Positions 49,242 through 58,297 of a stretch of 64,000 nucleotides of DNA are shown piece by piece. Source of the stretch: Arthrobacter pullicola. GTDB taxonomy: Bacteria > Actinomycetota > Actinomycetes > Actinomycetales > Micrococcaceae. The stretch's first letter is position 1, and the number at the start of each line of letters is the position of its first letter. The position numbers and the translations under genes are program-made. The notes below the pieces were generated by a model, which saw nothing but the letters and a program-made list of their open reading frames with translations, had not been told where the DNA came from and made no database searches. The stretch is taken from contig NZ_JACSQC010000006.1 in the NCBI RefSeq assembly GCF_014836875.1, positions 175,599-239,598 of the forward strand. Reading direction: 5' to 3'.

Positions 49242-50270
49242 CTATTGGGTCACCTGCGTTGTCCGCTGCGCCCGTTCTGCCCGTGACGCCCGCACCTTGG
49301 CCGCGACGTACGCAGCGAAGAGGAGAACGGAAAACCCCACTACGGCGTAGGGTTCCCAGTGCGGCTCCACCTCTTCGGCCTCCCGCGCGAGGGCAGCCTT
49401 AGCTGCGGCGCGTGCTTCGGCTGCCCGCTCTTCCGCGGCCCGTTCTTCCGCGTCGCGGGCTGCGGCGGCAGCTTCTGACCGGGCGGTGGAAGGAATGAAC
49501 ACGTCCTCCTCGATTCCCATGACCATTCGATCGCCGGGAACTGCAGTCCGCAGGAAGGTCGTCACGGTGAAAAGGTCAGTGGAGATGCATCCCCAGGTTT
49601 TGGCGTTGCCGGCGTGCAGGAAAATGGCGAAGGAGGCGCCCTGGGTGACGGGCATGTCCGGTGGCCGGTTCCAGTTGATGACCGCGGCCTGTTCGTAGAG
49701 CCCGCTGTTCATATACCGCCACAGGTTCTCATCCGCCGGGCCGCCGGCGCCTTCGAAGTACTGGTTGTAGGTCGGCCCTTTTTCCCCGCCCCAGCGCGAC
49801 GCTTCGTTCACTGTGTAGTACGCCAGTTCAGTTCCCGGATTCTTCCTGCCGAGCGCCTCGGTCACTGTGAAAGTCCCGGTGGGTGAGAACAGCGTGTTCT
49901 CCCACATCCGGCCCGCAGGGGCGAACCCATTGCGGCCGGCGAATCCGGTGGCCTGCCATTCCTGCTCATAGCCGCCTTCGCCATCGGCGACGCATCCGGT
50001 GATCAGCACCTCCGATTCGCCGTAGGCACGGGCGGTGGCAAACGTGACGCGGTCCGCCGTTCCGGCGTCGAACTTCACTTCACCTGCTGCCAGCCGTTCA
50101 CACGGATTAGGCGAAATGCCGCTGGCCACCGCTGGCGTCGCAGCAGTTTCCTGCGCTGGCAGCGTGTCCCGGGACAGCGCATGAACCGGCGCTGCCCCCG
50201 TGAGGAGCAGCGCCGCAGCGGCGCCCAACGCCGCACTGATGCGCGGGATCCCGCGCAGCTCCGCGTTCAC
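49242..50270 (-). CDS. Membrane-anchored L,D-transpeptidase (YkuD-like)
   Basis: 342 residues from GTG 50270, overlapping the upstream stop (GTGA). Signal peptide ISAALGAAAALLLTGAAPVHA. YkuD-type active site FLHAGNAKTWGCIS: His219 and nucleophile Cys228, with Trp in place of the usual His of the HGC motif. Preceded by VTQGASFAI and RMWENTLFSPTGTFTV. After it comes an Ala/Glu/Arg coiled coil (264-300), then a C-terminal membrane helix (about 308-326) and a basic tail. Catalytic domain outside, tethered at the C-terminus. Last gene of the synthetase operon; could cross-link peptidoglycan or attach the polymer. Confidence 0.83.
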   Translation of the reverse strand: MNAELRGIPRISAALGAAAALLLTGAAPVHALSRDTLPAQETAATPAVASGISPNPCERLAAGEVKFDAGTADRVTFATARAYGESEVLITGCVADGEGGYEQEWQATGFAGRNGFAPAGRMWENTLFSPTGTFTVTEALGRKNPGTELAYYTVNEASRWGGEKGPTYNQYFEGAGGPADENLWRYMNSGLYEQAAVINWNRPPDMPVTQGASFAIFLHAGNAKTWGCISTDLFTVTTFLRTAVPGDRMVMGIEEDVFIPSTARSEAAAAARDAEERAAEERAAEARAAAKAALAREAEEVEPHWEPYAVVGFSVLLFAAYVAAKVRASRAERAQRTTQVTQ

Positions 50271-51622
50271 GGACCCGAGAGGGGTGGATCCGGGTCCCGC
50301 GCATCGGCCCGGTGATGGCCGTGTTCGGGATTGTGCTGTGCCCGGGCCCCGTGCTTCCTGTGGGCGGGGCGCCTGGCGGCAGAGCCAGGGGCGCTGCCCG
50401 TCCTGGCGAGCACCCCCGTGCGCACACGCTTCACTGCCATTGAGACCAGGTGCTCCAGTGGCCCCTGACCCCGCCTTCGTGTCCAGACGAGGGCGAAGGA
50501 GGTGAGCAGGGTGACCTGGACGATCATGGAGATTTCCGGGGAGTCCGCCAGCAGGCCGGTGGCCAGCAAAAGCAGATGTCCGGTGTAGAGCGTGAGCGTC
50601 ATCGATCCCAGGGCAGCCAGGGGGGACAGGGCCGGCCGCGCCCACTGGCCCAGCAGGAGCAGCGCCGCCAGCACTGCAACGGAGATGCCGATGGTGTTCA
50701 GGATGGCCAGCGGGGTGCTGGAATAGGGCGCCAGTCCGGCCAGCCACCACCATGAATCTGTGGGAAGGGTTGGATCCGGCCCCCACACCAGAATGTCATT
50801 GACCGCTGCCTCATCGCCGTTGAGCTCTTCGAGACTCTCCCGTCCACCGCCGGGACCGAGCAGGAAGGCGGAGGCCAGGGTGGTCAAAAGCGTCAGTCCG
50901 ACGCCTCCCGCAAACAGGCCGGTCTGCACCCGGCGGCTGCGCAGGTCCAGCCTGCCGATCGCCAGCCCGGCGCAGATAAACGCCATCCAGGGCAGGGCCG
51001 GATACACGCCGGTGAGCAGAAGCTGTGCGGCGGTGGCATCAAAATGGGTGAACAGGCCGGTGAACGTGGGCTGCTCCTCCCCCGGATCCGGAAGGTAGTC
51101 CCGCAGGCCCTGCATGAGAAACGGTATCAGCAGCGCGATCGATCCTGCCAGACACATCAAAGGGCGGACTGAAAGCCTCAGCAGCGGCAGCGCCAGCAGG
51201 AACATCACCCCGTAGTACGCCAGGATCACCTGCGCCTCGATGGCCAGGTATCCCAGCAGCAGCCCAATGACCGTGATGATGCCGGCCCGGACCGCGATCC
51301 CGGCCCGGGCCGCGGTCAGCTGGGGCCCGCCCAGACGGCGGAAACCTCCGGAGGAGAGCGCCAGGGACAGCCCTGCCAGCAAGGCAAAGAGCGCGACACC
51401 GCGGCCGGCGAACAGGGACCAGGCAAGAGTCGGTTCCGCGTCATCATTCACGGCGGGCAGTATATGGATGGCCATCATGGCCAGGAGCGCCAGCCCGCGG
51501 GCGGCGTCCACCCCCGTCAGCCTGACCTTGGCGGCGGCCGTGCCCTGGGCCGGGGCAGACGGAGTTTCGGCCACGTGTTGGCGCGCCATCCCAGCGGAGG
51601 TGCGCTCCGGCTCTGGTGTCAT
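50267..51622 (-). CDS. Multi-pass acyltransferase-like membrane protein (HGSNAT/DUF418 type), copy 1
   Basis: 451 residues from ATG 51622, overlapping the DapA-like stop (ATGA). First helix region LTGVDAARGLALLAMMAIHILP is the hallmark of heparan-alpha-glucosaminide acetyltransferase/DUF418-like proteins. About ten helices follow, with GVYPALPWMAFICAGLAIGRLDL and SMTLTLYTGHLLLL. The basic C-terminal tail (about 400-451) has many His and Arg. Clearly paralogous to 57077-58276. Such proteins move acyl groups across the membrane; here a role in acylating or exporting the polymer is inferred from context only. Confidence 0.82.
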   Translation of the reverse strand: MTPEPERTSAGMARQHVAETPSAPAQGTAAAKVRLTGVDAARGLALLAMMAIHILPAVNDDAEPTLAWSLFAGRGVALFALLAGLSLALSSGGFRRLGGPQLTAARAGIAVRAGIITVIGLLLGYLAIEAQVILAYYGVMFLLALPLLRLSVRPLMCLAGSIALLIPFLMQGLRDYLPDPGEEQPTFTGLFTHFDATAAQLLLTGVYPALPWMAFICAGLAIGRLDLRSRRVQTGLFAGGVGLTLLTTLASAFLLGPGGGRESLEELNGDEAAVNDILVWGPDPTLPTDSWWWLAGLAPYSSTPLAILNTIGISVAVLAALLLLGQWARPALSPLAALGSMTLTLYTGHLLLLATGLLADSPEISMIVQVTLLTSFALVWTRRRGQGPLEHLVSMAVKRVRTGVLARTGSAPGSAARRPAHRKHGARAQHNPEHGHHRADARDPDPPLSGP

Positions 51623-52566
51623 TGGGCTGCTGCAGGAAGGAGCGCGTCGGATAGTCCTGCGGTCTCCGCATCCTGCACGAACAGGCCCGCTTCCTCCTCC
51701 GTGAGGTCCACCAGGGGCAGCCGCACCGGTCCGGAGGGAAGGCCAAGCCGGTTCAGCAGGGCCTTGACCGAGGCAGCTGCCGGGCAACGGAAGGCGCCGC
51801 TGTAGACGGGCAGCAGGCTGCGGTGAATCTCCAGCGCGTCCTTGACGCGTCCCTCGCTGTACGCGGCGAGGAGTGCTGAGAGACGGTGGGCCGCAACGTG
51901 TCCCACCACGGAGACGAACCCTACCGCGCCCACGGACAGCAGCGGCAGGTTGAGAGCGTCGTCCCCGGAGTAGTAGGCGAGCCCGGTCTCGGCGATGACC
52001 TTGGACGTGGATTCCAGGTCTCCCTTTGCATCCTTCACCGCCACGATCCGGGGATGCCTGGACGCGGCTGCCAGAGTCTGCGGGCTGATCGCCACCCCGG
52101 TCCGTTTCGGAATGTCATAGAGCATTACGGGAAGGTCCGTGCTGTCAGCAACGGCAAGGAAGTGGCGCAGCAGCCCGGCCTGTGACGGACGGGAGTAGTA
52201 CGGTGCCACAACCAGCAGCCCATCGGCGTATTGGGCCGCCGCTTCCTCGGCTAGCGCGATGCTGTGTGCCGTGTCCGCGGAGCCCACACCCGCAATCACC
52301 TTTTTACCGGTTCCCTGCAGGACGATTGAGGCGGCATGGACCATGGACGCTTTCTCCCAGTTGGAGGTGGCGAAGGACTCCCCCGTAGTGCCGTTAACCA
52401 CCACACCGTCGTTCCAGCCATCCCGGCACAGCCAGCGGACCAGCTCTGCTGCACCCGGCTGGTCCAGTTGTCCGGCGGCGTCGAACGGCGTCACCATGGC
52501 GGTGAGCACCCGGCCGAAAGCTGCCTCGGCCACCGTGGATTTCTGGGATGCTGTTTCGCTGAACAT
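51619..52566 (-). CDS. dapA: Dihydrodipicolinate synthase (DapA) paralogue in the polymer cluster
   Basis: 315 residues; AGGAGAG four bases upstream. Aldolase condensing pyruvate and aspartate semialdehyde, first committed step to diaminopimelate and lysine. Schiff-base Lys178 (IVAVKDAKGD), catalytic Tyr150 (PVMLYDIPKRT), NGTTGES (59-64) and APYYSRPSQ are all intact, so DapA function is likely, though sialate-lyase-type relatives share the fold. Only 13 bases after the synthetase stop, ATGA-coupled to the next gene. No dapB, lysA or other lysine gene in the window, so this is a dedicated extra copy. Confidence 0.87.
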   Translation of the reverse strand: MFSETASQKSTVAEAAFGRVLTAMVTPFDAAGQLDQPGAAELVRWLCRDGWNDGVVVNGTTGESFATSNWEKASMVHAASIVLQGTGKKVIAGVGSADTAHSIALAEEAAAQYADGLLVVAPYYSRPSQAGLLRHFLAVADSTDLPVMLYDIPKRTGVAISPQTLAAASRHPRIVAVKDAKGDLESTSKVIAETGLAYYSGDDALNLPLLSVGAVGFVSVVGHVAAHRLSALLAAYSEGRVKDALEIHRSLLPVYSGAFRCPAAASVKALLNRLGLPSGPVRLPLVDLTEEEAGLFVQDAETAGLSDALLPAAAQ

Positions 52567-52579
52567 GTTCTCTCCTGCT

Positions 52580-55500
52580 CTATCGTGACTCGGTAAGGGC
52601 GCGCCTGCGGCCGTGCGGGGGACGCGGAGCAGCACTTGCGTTCAACGCATCCCGGTGCACCGGGGCGGCGGCAGATCCCGCGACGGCGTCCCAGTGAGTC
52701 AGTGGATTTCCGTACCAGGTGCTGTGGGCCGGCACGCTTTCTTCGCGCATGACCAGCGAGCAGCTGCCGACCGTCGCCCCGTCCTCGATGGTGCTGCCCG
52801 GAAGCACGATGCTGTTGGGTCCCAGCGTTGCTCCGGCACCGATCCAAACGGAATCCATCCGCATGATCCGTTCGTGGAACAGGTGTGTCTGCAGCACGGT
52901 GCCCCGGTTGATGCTTGCGCCCTTGCCGATTTCGATGAGGTCGAACTCGGGCAGCCACCAGGTTTCGCACCAGACACCGCGTCCCACGTTCGCCCCCATC
53001 CAGCGCAGCCAGGCGTTGAGCATGGGTGTTCCCAGGGACATGCGGACGAGCCCGGGGACCGCCAGCGATTCGGAGAAGACGTCCGCCAGTTCGTTGCGCC
53101 AGACGAAGGAGCTCCAGAGTGGATGTTCCGAGACCTTGAACTGGCCCAGCAGCAGCCACTTCGCGGCGATGGCCAGCAGGGAAGCAGCGATCCCGCTCGC
53201 CAGCAGCACCGGCCCGGACAGAAGCACTGCGGCCCAGAGACCGGCTTCTTCTGAGATGAACGCCAGCACAAAAACGGTGGCCAGCGCCAGCCACACCGTG
53301 ATGATTGCCGGAATGATGCGGCATGCTTCGACGGCGGCGCGGGCGAGTTTCAGCCGGAGCGGCGGGTCGTAGGTCCGTGAGGCGTCGCCCTCCTCGACCG
53401 GACGGGGAAGTTCCACCGGCGGCCGTCCAAAGAAGGATGAGTTTTCAGGCATGTCCGCGGGTGCGCAGGACAGCACTGCGATGAGCGAGTTGTCCGGCAC
53501 GCTGACGCCGCCGCCCACGACGGCGGAGTTCCCGACGAAGGATTTTTCGCCCACCCTCGAGGGGCCCAGGGACAGCCACCCCTGCCTGACCTTCGCCACG
53601 GAAACCATGGAGTGGTCGGCCAGGAAGGCGCGGTCCCCGACGTCGGTGAGGTGGGGAAGCGTCTCCACCGTGGAAATCTCGGCGTTCCGGCCCACTTTGG
53701 CGCCGAGCCATTCCATCCACACCGGGGTCAGCAACCCGGCGTACAGCGGGTACATGGAGATCAGGTTCTTTGCCAGCAGCTGGTTTGTCAACCAGGCTGC
53801 CCAGCCCGTTGGACCGTCCAGGGGATGCATTCCGGCGGGCAGCAGCGATTGAAGCATACGGACGGAAAAGACCGTCAGCGCCAGGTACGTTCCCATGGTC
53901 AGCAGCACGAAGACCGGGGACCACAGGGCCAGTTCCAGCAGTGCCGGCCCAAGGTCCTGGGCGTCCTGGAGCAGCAGAAGCACCAGCATCGATCCGGGAA
54001 GGACCGCCAGCAGCGTCATGATGGTGAGCCAGGACAGGCCGGCCGTGTACAGCAGGTTCATGCCCGCCGGTCCTTTGGCGCCGGGCTTGCTGGGCCAGCC
54101 CTCACCCGCCGACCCGATGTATTCCATCGGCGAACCCGACCATTTTTCGCCCGGGGGGACCTGGCCGGAGACGAAGGTCCCCGGTTCGATCTCACTGCCT
54201 GCGCCAATGATGGCGCCCCCGGTGATGGTGGACCGTGCACCCACCCGGCTATGCCCGCCGATCCGGATCTGTCCAATGTGCAGCAGGTGCCCGTCAAGCC
54301 AGTGCCCGGCCAGGTCCACCTCATATTCGACGGCGGCGCCGGCCTCGATCTGCGCCAGCCCGGTTACCGGCGGCATGGCTTCCAGATGGACGTTCGGTCC
54401 GACCCTGCAGCCCAGGGCGCGGGCATACCAGACTCCCAGCGGGGTCCCCATGATGGGTTCCAGCTTGCCGTACGTGACAATCCGTTCCGCTGCCCAGAGC
54501 CGTAGATGGGTTCCCCCGCCGCGGGCATAAACGCCGGGTCGAATCCGGAACAGCAGTGCCCGGCAGGACAGTACGGCGCCAAGCATCCGGGCCGGGAGGC
54601 TGTAGAGCACAACCCAGGCGGCCACCAGCGGTAACAGCGGCGGATCCGGAGTCCAGGGCGTGGCCAGCACATTGCTCATGACCCAGCAGACGATGGCGAT
54701 GCCGGTGACGTACCGCAGTCCGGTGATGCCGTAAAGGCCGGCGATCAGCGGAGCCTGGACCAGGCCCGTCCACCAGGGGGTGTTGGGGACCTCGCGCTTG
54801 GCGGTGCCGCCGACGGTGGTTTCACGGAGCCGCTCCGCCATCGCCTGGAGGGAAGGATGGGCGTAAATATCGGCGATCGAGACCTTCGGATAACGTTCCC
54901 GCAGTGCGGAGACAAGCTGCGCTGCGGCGAGGCTCGCGCCGCCCAGGGCAAAGAAATCACTGTCCTTGGTCAGCGGTTGCGGCCCCAGGAGGTCCGTCCA
55001 GCGCTGGGCAAGCCAGCGCAGGTCGGCATTGAGCTCCACTTCGACGTCCAACTGCTGTTCCAGCGCTGTTTCGGCGACGCTGAGCGCGTTGCGGTCCACC
55101 TTGCCGGAGGACTTCATGGGCAGCTCATCGATGATCCGCAGGGTGGGCACCAGTGTGGCCGGCAGGTGGATGCTGAGTTCGGCCCGGGCAGCCGCCAGGT
55201 CCACACCCCCGGGGGCGGACTCGACCAGGTAACCCACCAGGATCTCGTTGCCGCTGGCCGTGGCCTGCACCGCCGCCGCTGCGGTGGTGACACCCGGCAG
55301 CGAGGCCAGGGCATGGTCGATTTCCCCCAATTCCACGCGCCTGCCGGCGAGCTTCACCTGTTCGTCAAGACGTCCGGCGAAAATGAGCCCTTCACGCTCA
55401 GCCCGTACCTTGTCGCCGCTGCGGTAAGCACGGTTCCAGCCCAGCGAAGGCAGCGGCGCATATTTTTCGGCGCTGATCCGGGGGTCCAGGTACCGGGCCA

Positions 55501-56668
55501 GTCCTACACCGCCAATAATCAGTTCGCCCTCTTCACCCCAGGCCACGGGATTGCCGTCCGGGTCCACGACGGCGAGGTTCCAGCCTTCCAGCGGAAGCCC
55601 GATGCGGACCGGGTCGGTGCCGTCCAGCGGGGCCGCGCAGGCGATGACGGTGGCTTCGGTGGGACCGTAGGTGTTCCATACCTCCCTGCCGGGGCCGGAG
55701 AGCCGGGCGCCGAGTTCCACCGGGCAGGCTTCGCCGCCGAAGATCAGCAGCCGGACCCGGCTGACCGTCTCCGCCGGCCAGACTGAGGCCAGAGTGGGCA
55801 CGGTGGAGACAACCGTGATTTTGCGTTCTTCGAGCCAGGGGCCCAGATCGATGATGGAGCGGACCACCGAGCGGGGTGCCGGAACCAGGCAGGCACCATG
55901 TGCCCAGGCCAGCCACATCTCCTCGCAGGAGGCATCAAACGTCACGGACAGTCCGGCGAGGACCCGGTCGCCCGGCCGCAGCGGCTGGTCAACGCAGTAG
56001 AGCCGCGATTCGGCGTCGACCAGCGCAGCAGCGGAACGGTGGGTCACGGCAACGCCCTTGGGTTTGCCCGTGGAGCCGGAGGTGAAGATGATCCAGGCGT
56101 CGTCCTCCGGATGCGGTTCCGGACCGCTGCCATGGATGGGCACACCTTGCCGGATGGTCAGCTGCAGTCCCGCGCCGATCACAGCACAGACGCCTCCCTC
56201 TGCCCAGACAACGTCTGCGCGGCCGGAGGGCTCGTCGGCGTCGACCGGCACGTAGGCCGCGCCGGAGAAGAGGACCCCGAGGATGGCGATGTACAGGTCC
56301 GCAGATCCGGAGGGGACCAGAATCCCGACCCGGTCTCCGGCGCCGATGCTGGCTGACCAGAGTTTCCGGGCAAGGGCGTTGACCCGGGCCGAGAGCTCGG
56401 CATAGGTAAGCGGCTCCGATCCGTCGTCCAGTGCCGGTGCCGACGGATAGGCAGCTGTCGTCTCCTTGAAGATGTCAACGAGGGTGCGCTGGTCCGGCGC
56501 GGGGCCGCCGTAGTAGACGGCGTGATCGGGCGCGAGGGTGGTGCGGCTGAATACCCGCTCCCGGTCAGCCTCCGTCCGGGAGGGTGCCGCGGCGTTGCCT
56601 GCGATGGTGCTTTGACGGAGTCCCTTCATAGCGCTCAGTGGTTCGGACCGGTCTTCGGACAGAGTCAT
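52580..56668 (-). CDS. Pls-like membrane NRPS: A domain, carrier domain, six TM helices, three hexapeptide-repeat domains (candidate poly-lysine synthetase)
   Basis: 1362 residues from ATG 56668 (AAGGAAG nine bases upstream). Adenylation domain about 60-530: IIFTSGSTGKPKGVAV (193-208), WNTYGPTEAT, YRSGDKVR, GRLDEQVKLAGRR and catalytic Lys523. Carrier domain with Ser579 in FFALGGASL. Then two membrane helices, a left-handed beta-helix domain, two helices, a second such domain, two helices and a third. No thioesterase. This is the order of Streptomyces epsilon-poly-L-lysine synthetase (TIGR02353-type terminal region). Pocket residues D245 A246 E249 S288 I309 G311 T333 V341 I342 K523 resemble lysine codes. 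Promoter TAGGCT near 56761. Confidence 0.9.
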   Translation of the reverse strand: MTLSEDRSEPLSAMKGLRQSTIAGNAAAPSRTEADRERVFSRTTLAPDHAVYYGGPAPDQRTLVDIFKETTAAYPSAPALDDGSEPLTYAELSARVNALARKLWSASIGAGDRVGILVPSGSADLYIAILGVLFSGAAYVPVDADEPSGRADVVWAEGGVCAVIGAGLQLTIRQGVPIHGSGPEPHPEDDAWIIFTSGSTGKPKGVAVTHRSAAALVDAESRLYCVDQPLRPGDRVLAGLSVTFDASCEEMWLAWAHGACLVPAPRSVVRSIIDLGPWLEERKITVVSTVPTLASVWPAETVSRVRLLIFGGEACPVELGARLSGPGREVWNTYGPTEATVIACAAPLDGTDPVRIGLPLEGWNLAVVDPDGNPVAWGEEGELIIGGVGLARYLDPRISAEKYAPLPSLGWNRAYRSGDKVRAEREGLIFAGRLDEQVKLAGRRVELGEIDHALASLPGVTTAAAAVQATASGNEILVGYLVESAPGGVDLAAARAELSIHLPATLVPTLRIIDELPMKSSGKVDRNALSVAETALEQQLDVEVELNADLRWLAQRWTDLLGPQPLTKDSDFFALGGASLAAAQLVSALRERYPKVSIADIYAHPSLQAMAERLRETTVGGTAKREVPNTPWWTGLVQAPLIAGLYGITGLRYVTGIAIVCWVMSNVLATPWTPDPPLLPLVAAWVVLYSLPARMLGAVLSCRALLFRIRPGVYARGGGTHLRLWAAERIVTYGKLEPIMGTPLGVWYARALGCRVGPNVHLEAMPPVTGLAQIEAGAAVEYEVDLAGHWLDGHLLHIGQIRIGGHSRVGARSTITGGAIIGAGSEIEPGTFVSGQVPPGEKWSGSPMEYIGSAGEGWPSKPGAKGPAGMNLLYTAGLSWLTIMTLLAVLPGSMLVLLLLQDAQDLGPALLELALWSPVFVLLTMGTYLALTVFSVRMLQSLLPAGMHPLDGPTGWAAWLTNQLLAKNLISMYPLYAGLLTPVWMEWLGAKVGRNAEISTVETLPHLTDVGDRAFLADHSMVSVAKVRQGWLSLGPSRVGEKSFVGNSAVVGGGVSVPDNSLIAVLSCAPADMPENSSFFGRPPVELPRPVEEGDASRTYDPPLRLKLARAAVEACRIIPAIITVWLALATVFVLAFISEEAGLWAAVLLSGPVLLASGIAASLLAIAAKWLLLGQFKVSEHPLWSSFVWRNELADVFSESLAVPGLVRMSLGTPMLNAWLRWMGANVGRGVWCETWWLPEFDLIEIGKGASINRGTVLQTHLFHERIMRMDSVWIGAGATLGPNSIVLPGSTIEDGATVGSCSLVMREESVPAHSTWYGNPLTHWDAVAGSAAAPVHRDALNASAAPRPPHGRRRALTESR

Positions 56669-56940
56669 CGGGCTTTTCTTCCTTGGTGGCACGGCATGGC
56701 ATGGCTTTTGCGCCGCATCGCACTGTCTCCAGAAGACACTCGAACAAGCGGCCTCAAGTAGCCTAGGGACGGCTTTCTGACCTGAACATGAGTACAGCGG
56801 CCTGCTGTCAGCGGCCCGGTACGTAGGCCTTAACGGCGCTGTTACTGGCGCTCTACTCGTTCCTCCCCCGCTGACCTCGTGATACTCCTGTTTCACAGGA
56901 AACTCCTAGAAAGCGCATAGCGAGAACACAGTCCGCGTTG

Positions 56941-57020
56941 TTTGCCTCGGACCAGCCGTTCCGAGGCCATCCGGGGCAAACCGGGGCAAACCGGGGCAAA
57001 CCGAGGCAATCCGAGGGCAC
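56941..57020. repeat. 10-bp periodic repeat array in the divergent promoter
   Basis: Six consecutive 10-base units from 56961 to 57020: CCGAGGCCAT, three CCGGGGCAAA (56971, 56981, 56991), CCGAGGCAAT and CCGAGGGCAC. An inverted copy TTTGCCTCGG lies at 56941-56950. It lies in the 408-base gap between the synthetase and the divergent acyltransferase-like gene. The helical-turn period suggests cooperative protein binding. The rest of the gap shows a minus-strand TAGGCT box near 56761 and nothing else recognised. Confidence 0.75.
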
Positions 57021-57076
57021 AACAGCCGGCAACCGACGGGTCGAACCGTCCAGGCAGCAGCACTTGAAGGGGATCC

Positions 57077-58276
57077 ATGAGCACTCCCGGCACAACGCCG
57101 AAAACCAGATTTACGGGAATTGACGCGGCGCGGGGGATCGCGCTGATCGGCATGATGGCCATCCACGTGCTTCCGGAGGTCACGGATGATTTCACCCCCA
57201 CCTGGTCCTGGTCCCTGTTTGCTGGAAAGTCGGCCGCGTTGTTCGCGCTCCTCGCCGGGGTCACCCTGGCGCTCTCCTCTGGCGGAGTACGCCCAAAACG
57301 GGGCCTGGAGCTGAAGGCGGTGCGCCGTGGAACCGCAGTCCGGGCACTGATCGTTGGCGGAATCGGCCTCGCTATCGCCTATATCGATATGCCGGCCTTC
57401 ATCATCCTGGCCTATTACGGCGTTATGTTCCTGCTGGCGGTTCCGTTGCTGGGACTATCCGCCCGGGCGCTGTTCGCAGCAGCTGCGGGCTTCGCCATCC
57501 TGGGCCCAACCCTGATGGCTTCCCTGCGGGACTACCTGCCCGAACCCGGGTACGATCCAACGTTTACGGATCTCTTCACGGACCCCTGGCAGACAGTGAC
57601 CCAGCTCCTGCTGACCGGGACCTATCCGGCGATCCCCTGGATGGCGTACATCTGTGCCGGGCTCGCCATTGGGCGGCTGCGGCTCGGTGAGTGGAAAATC
57701 CAGACGGCGATCCTGGCGGCGGGCGTTGGCACCGCCCTCGCCGCTGCTATGGTCTCCGCCCTGCTGCTGGGACCGCTTGGCGGTCTCAACCAGATTGTTG
57801 CCGCCACGCCGGGCATGGACACCGCAGCAGCCCAGGAGGTTCTCATCTGGGGGCCGGCCGAGTACCTGCCGACGACGACGTTCTGGTGGTTCGCCGTCCT
57901 CGCTCCCCACTCCACGACCCCGCTGGACCTCGTGTACACCATTGCAGTTGCCACGGCCGTGCTCGGTGCCCTGCTGCTGATCGGCCGGGTTGCCGGACGC
58001 TACCTCCTCCCGCTGGCCGCCGCAGGGAGCATGACGCTGACTCTCTACACCGCCCACCTCCTGGTCCTGGGCAGCGGCTTTTACGAGGACCAGCCCGAAG
58101 TCTCCTTCGTGCTGCAGGTCGCCGCCGTGATCGCGTTCGCGCTGATCTGGCGCAAGTTCCACAGCCAGGGACCGCTGGAAGAACTGGTCGCGAAGGCTGC
58201 CGGTGCGGCCCGCCGGCGGGTGCTGGCCCGCGGCAAGGAAGTGCCGACCGCCGAGAGCGGGCCGGGGGCGGGCTGA
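57077..58276 (+). CDS. Multi-pass acyltransferase-like membrane protein (HGSNAT/DUF418 type), copy 2
   Basis: 399 residues; GAAGGGGAT upstream. Starts TRFTGIDAARGIALIGMMAIHVLPEV, nearly the same as copy 1. Shared landmarks are LFAGKSAALFALLAG, ILAYYGVMFLLAVPLL, GTYPAIPWMAYICAGLAIGRL, SMTLTLYTAHLLVLG and the C-terminal QGPLEELV. About ten helices. It lacks the long basic tail of copy 1. Transcribed away from the synthetase from the repeat-bearing region; convergent with the phosphopantetheinyl transferase. Two paralogues flanking one synthetase imply a linked function. Confidence 0.82.
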   Translation: MSTPGTTPKTRFTGIDAARGIALIGMMAIHVLPEVTDDFTPTWSWSLFAGKSAALFALLAGVTLALSSGGVRPKRGLELKAVRRGTAVRALIVGGIGLAIAYIDMPAFIILAYYGVMFLLAVPLLGLSARALFAAAAGFAILGPTLMASLRDYLPEPGYDPTFTDLFTDPWQTVTQLLLTGTYPAIPWMAYICAGLAIGRLRLGEWKIQTAILAAGVGTALAAAMVSALLLGPLGGLNQIVAATPGMDTAAAQEVLIWGPAEYLPTTTFWWFAVLAPHSTTPLDLVYTIAVATAVLGALLLIGRVAGRYLLPLAAAGSMTLTLYTAHLLVLGSGFYEDQPEVSFVLQVAAVIAFALIWRKFHSQGPLEELVAKAAGAARRRVLARGKEVPTAESGPGAG

Positions 58277-58297
58277 CCGGGAAGTTTGGGCTGGAGG

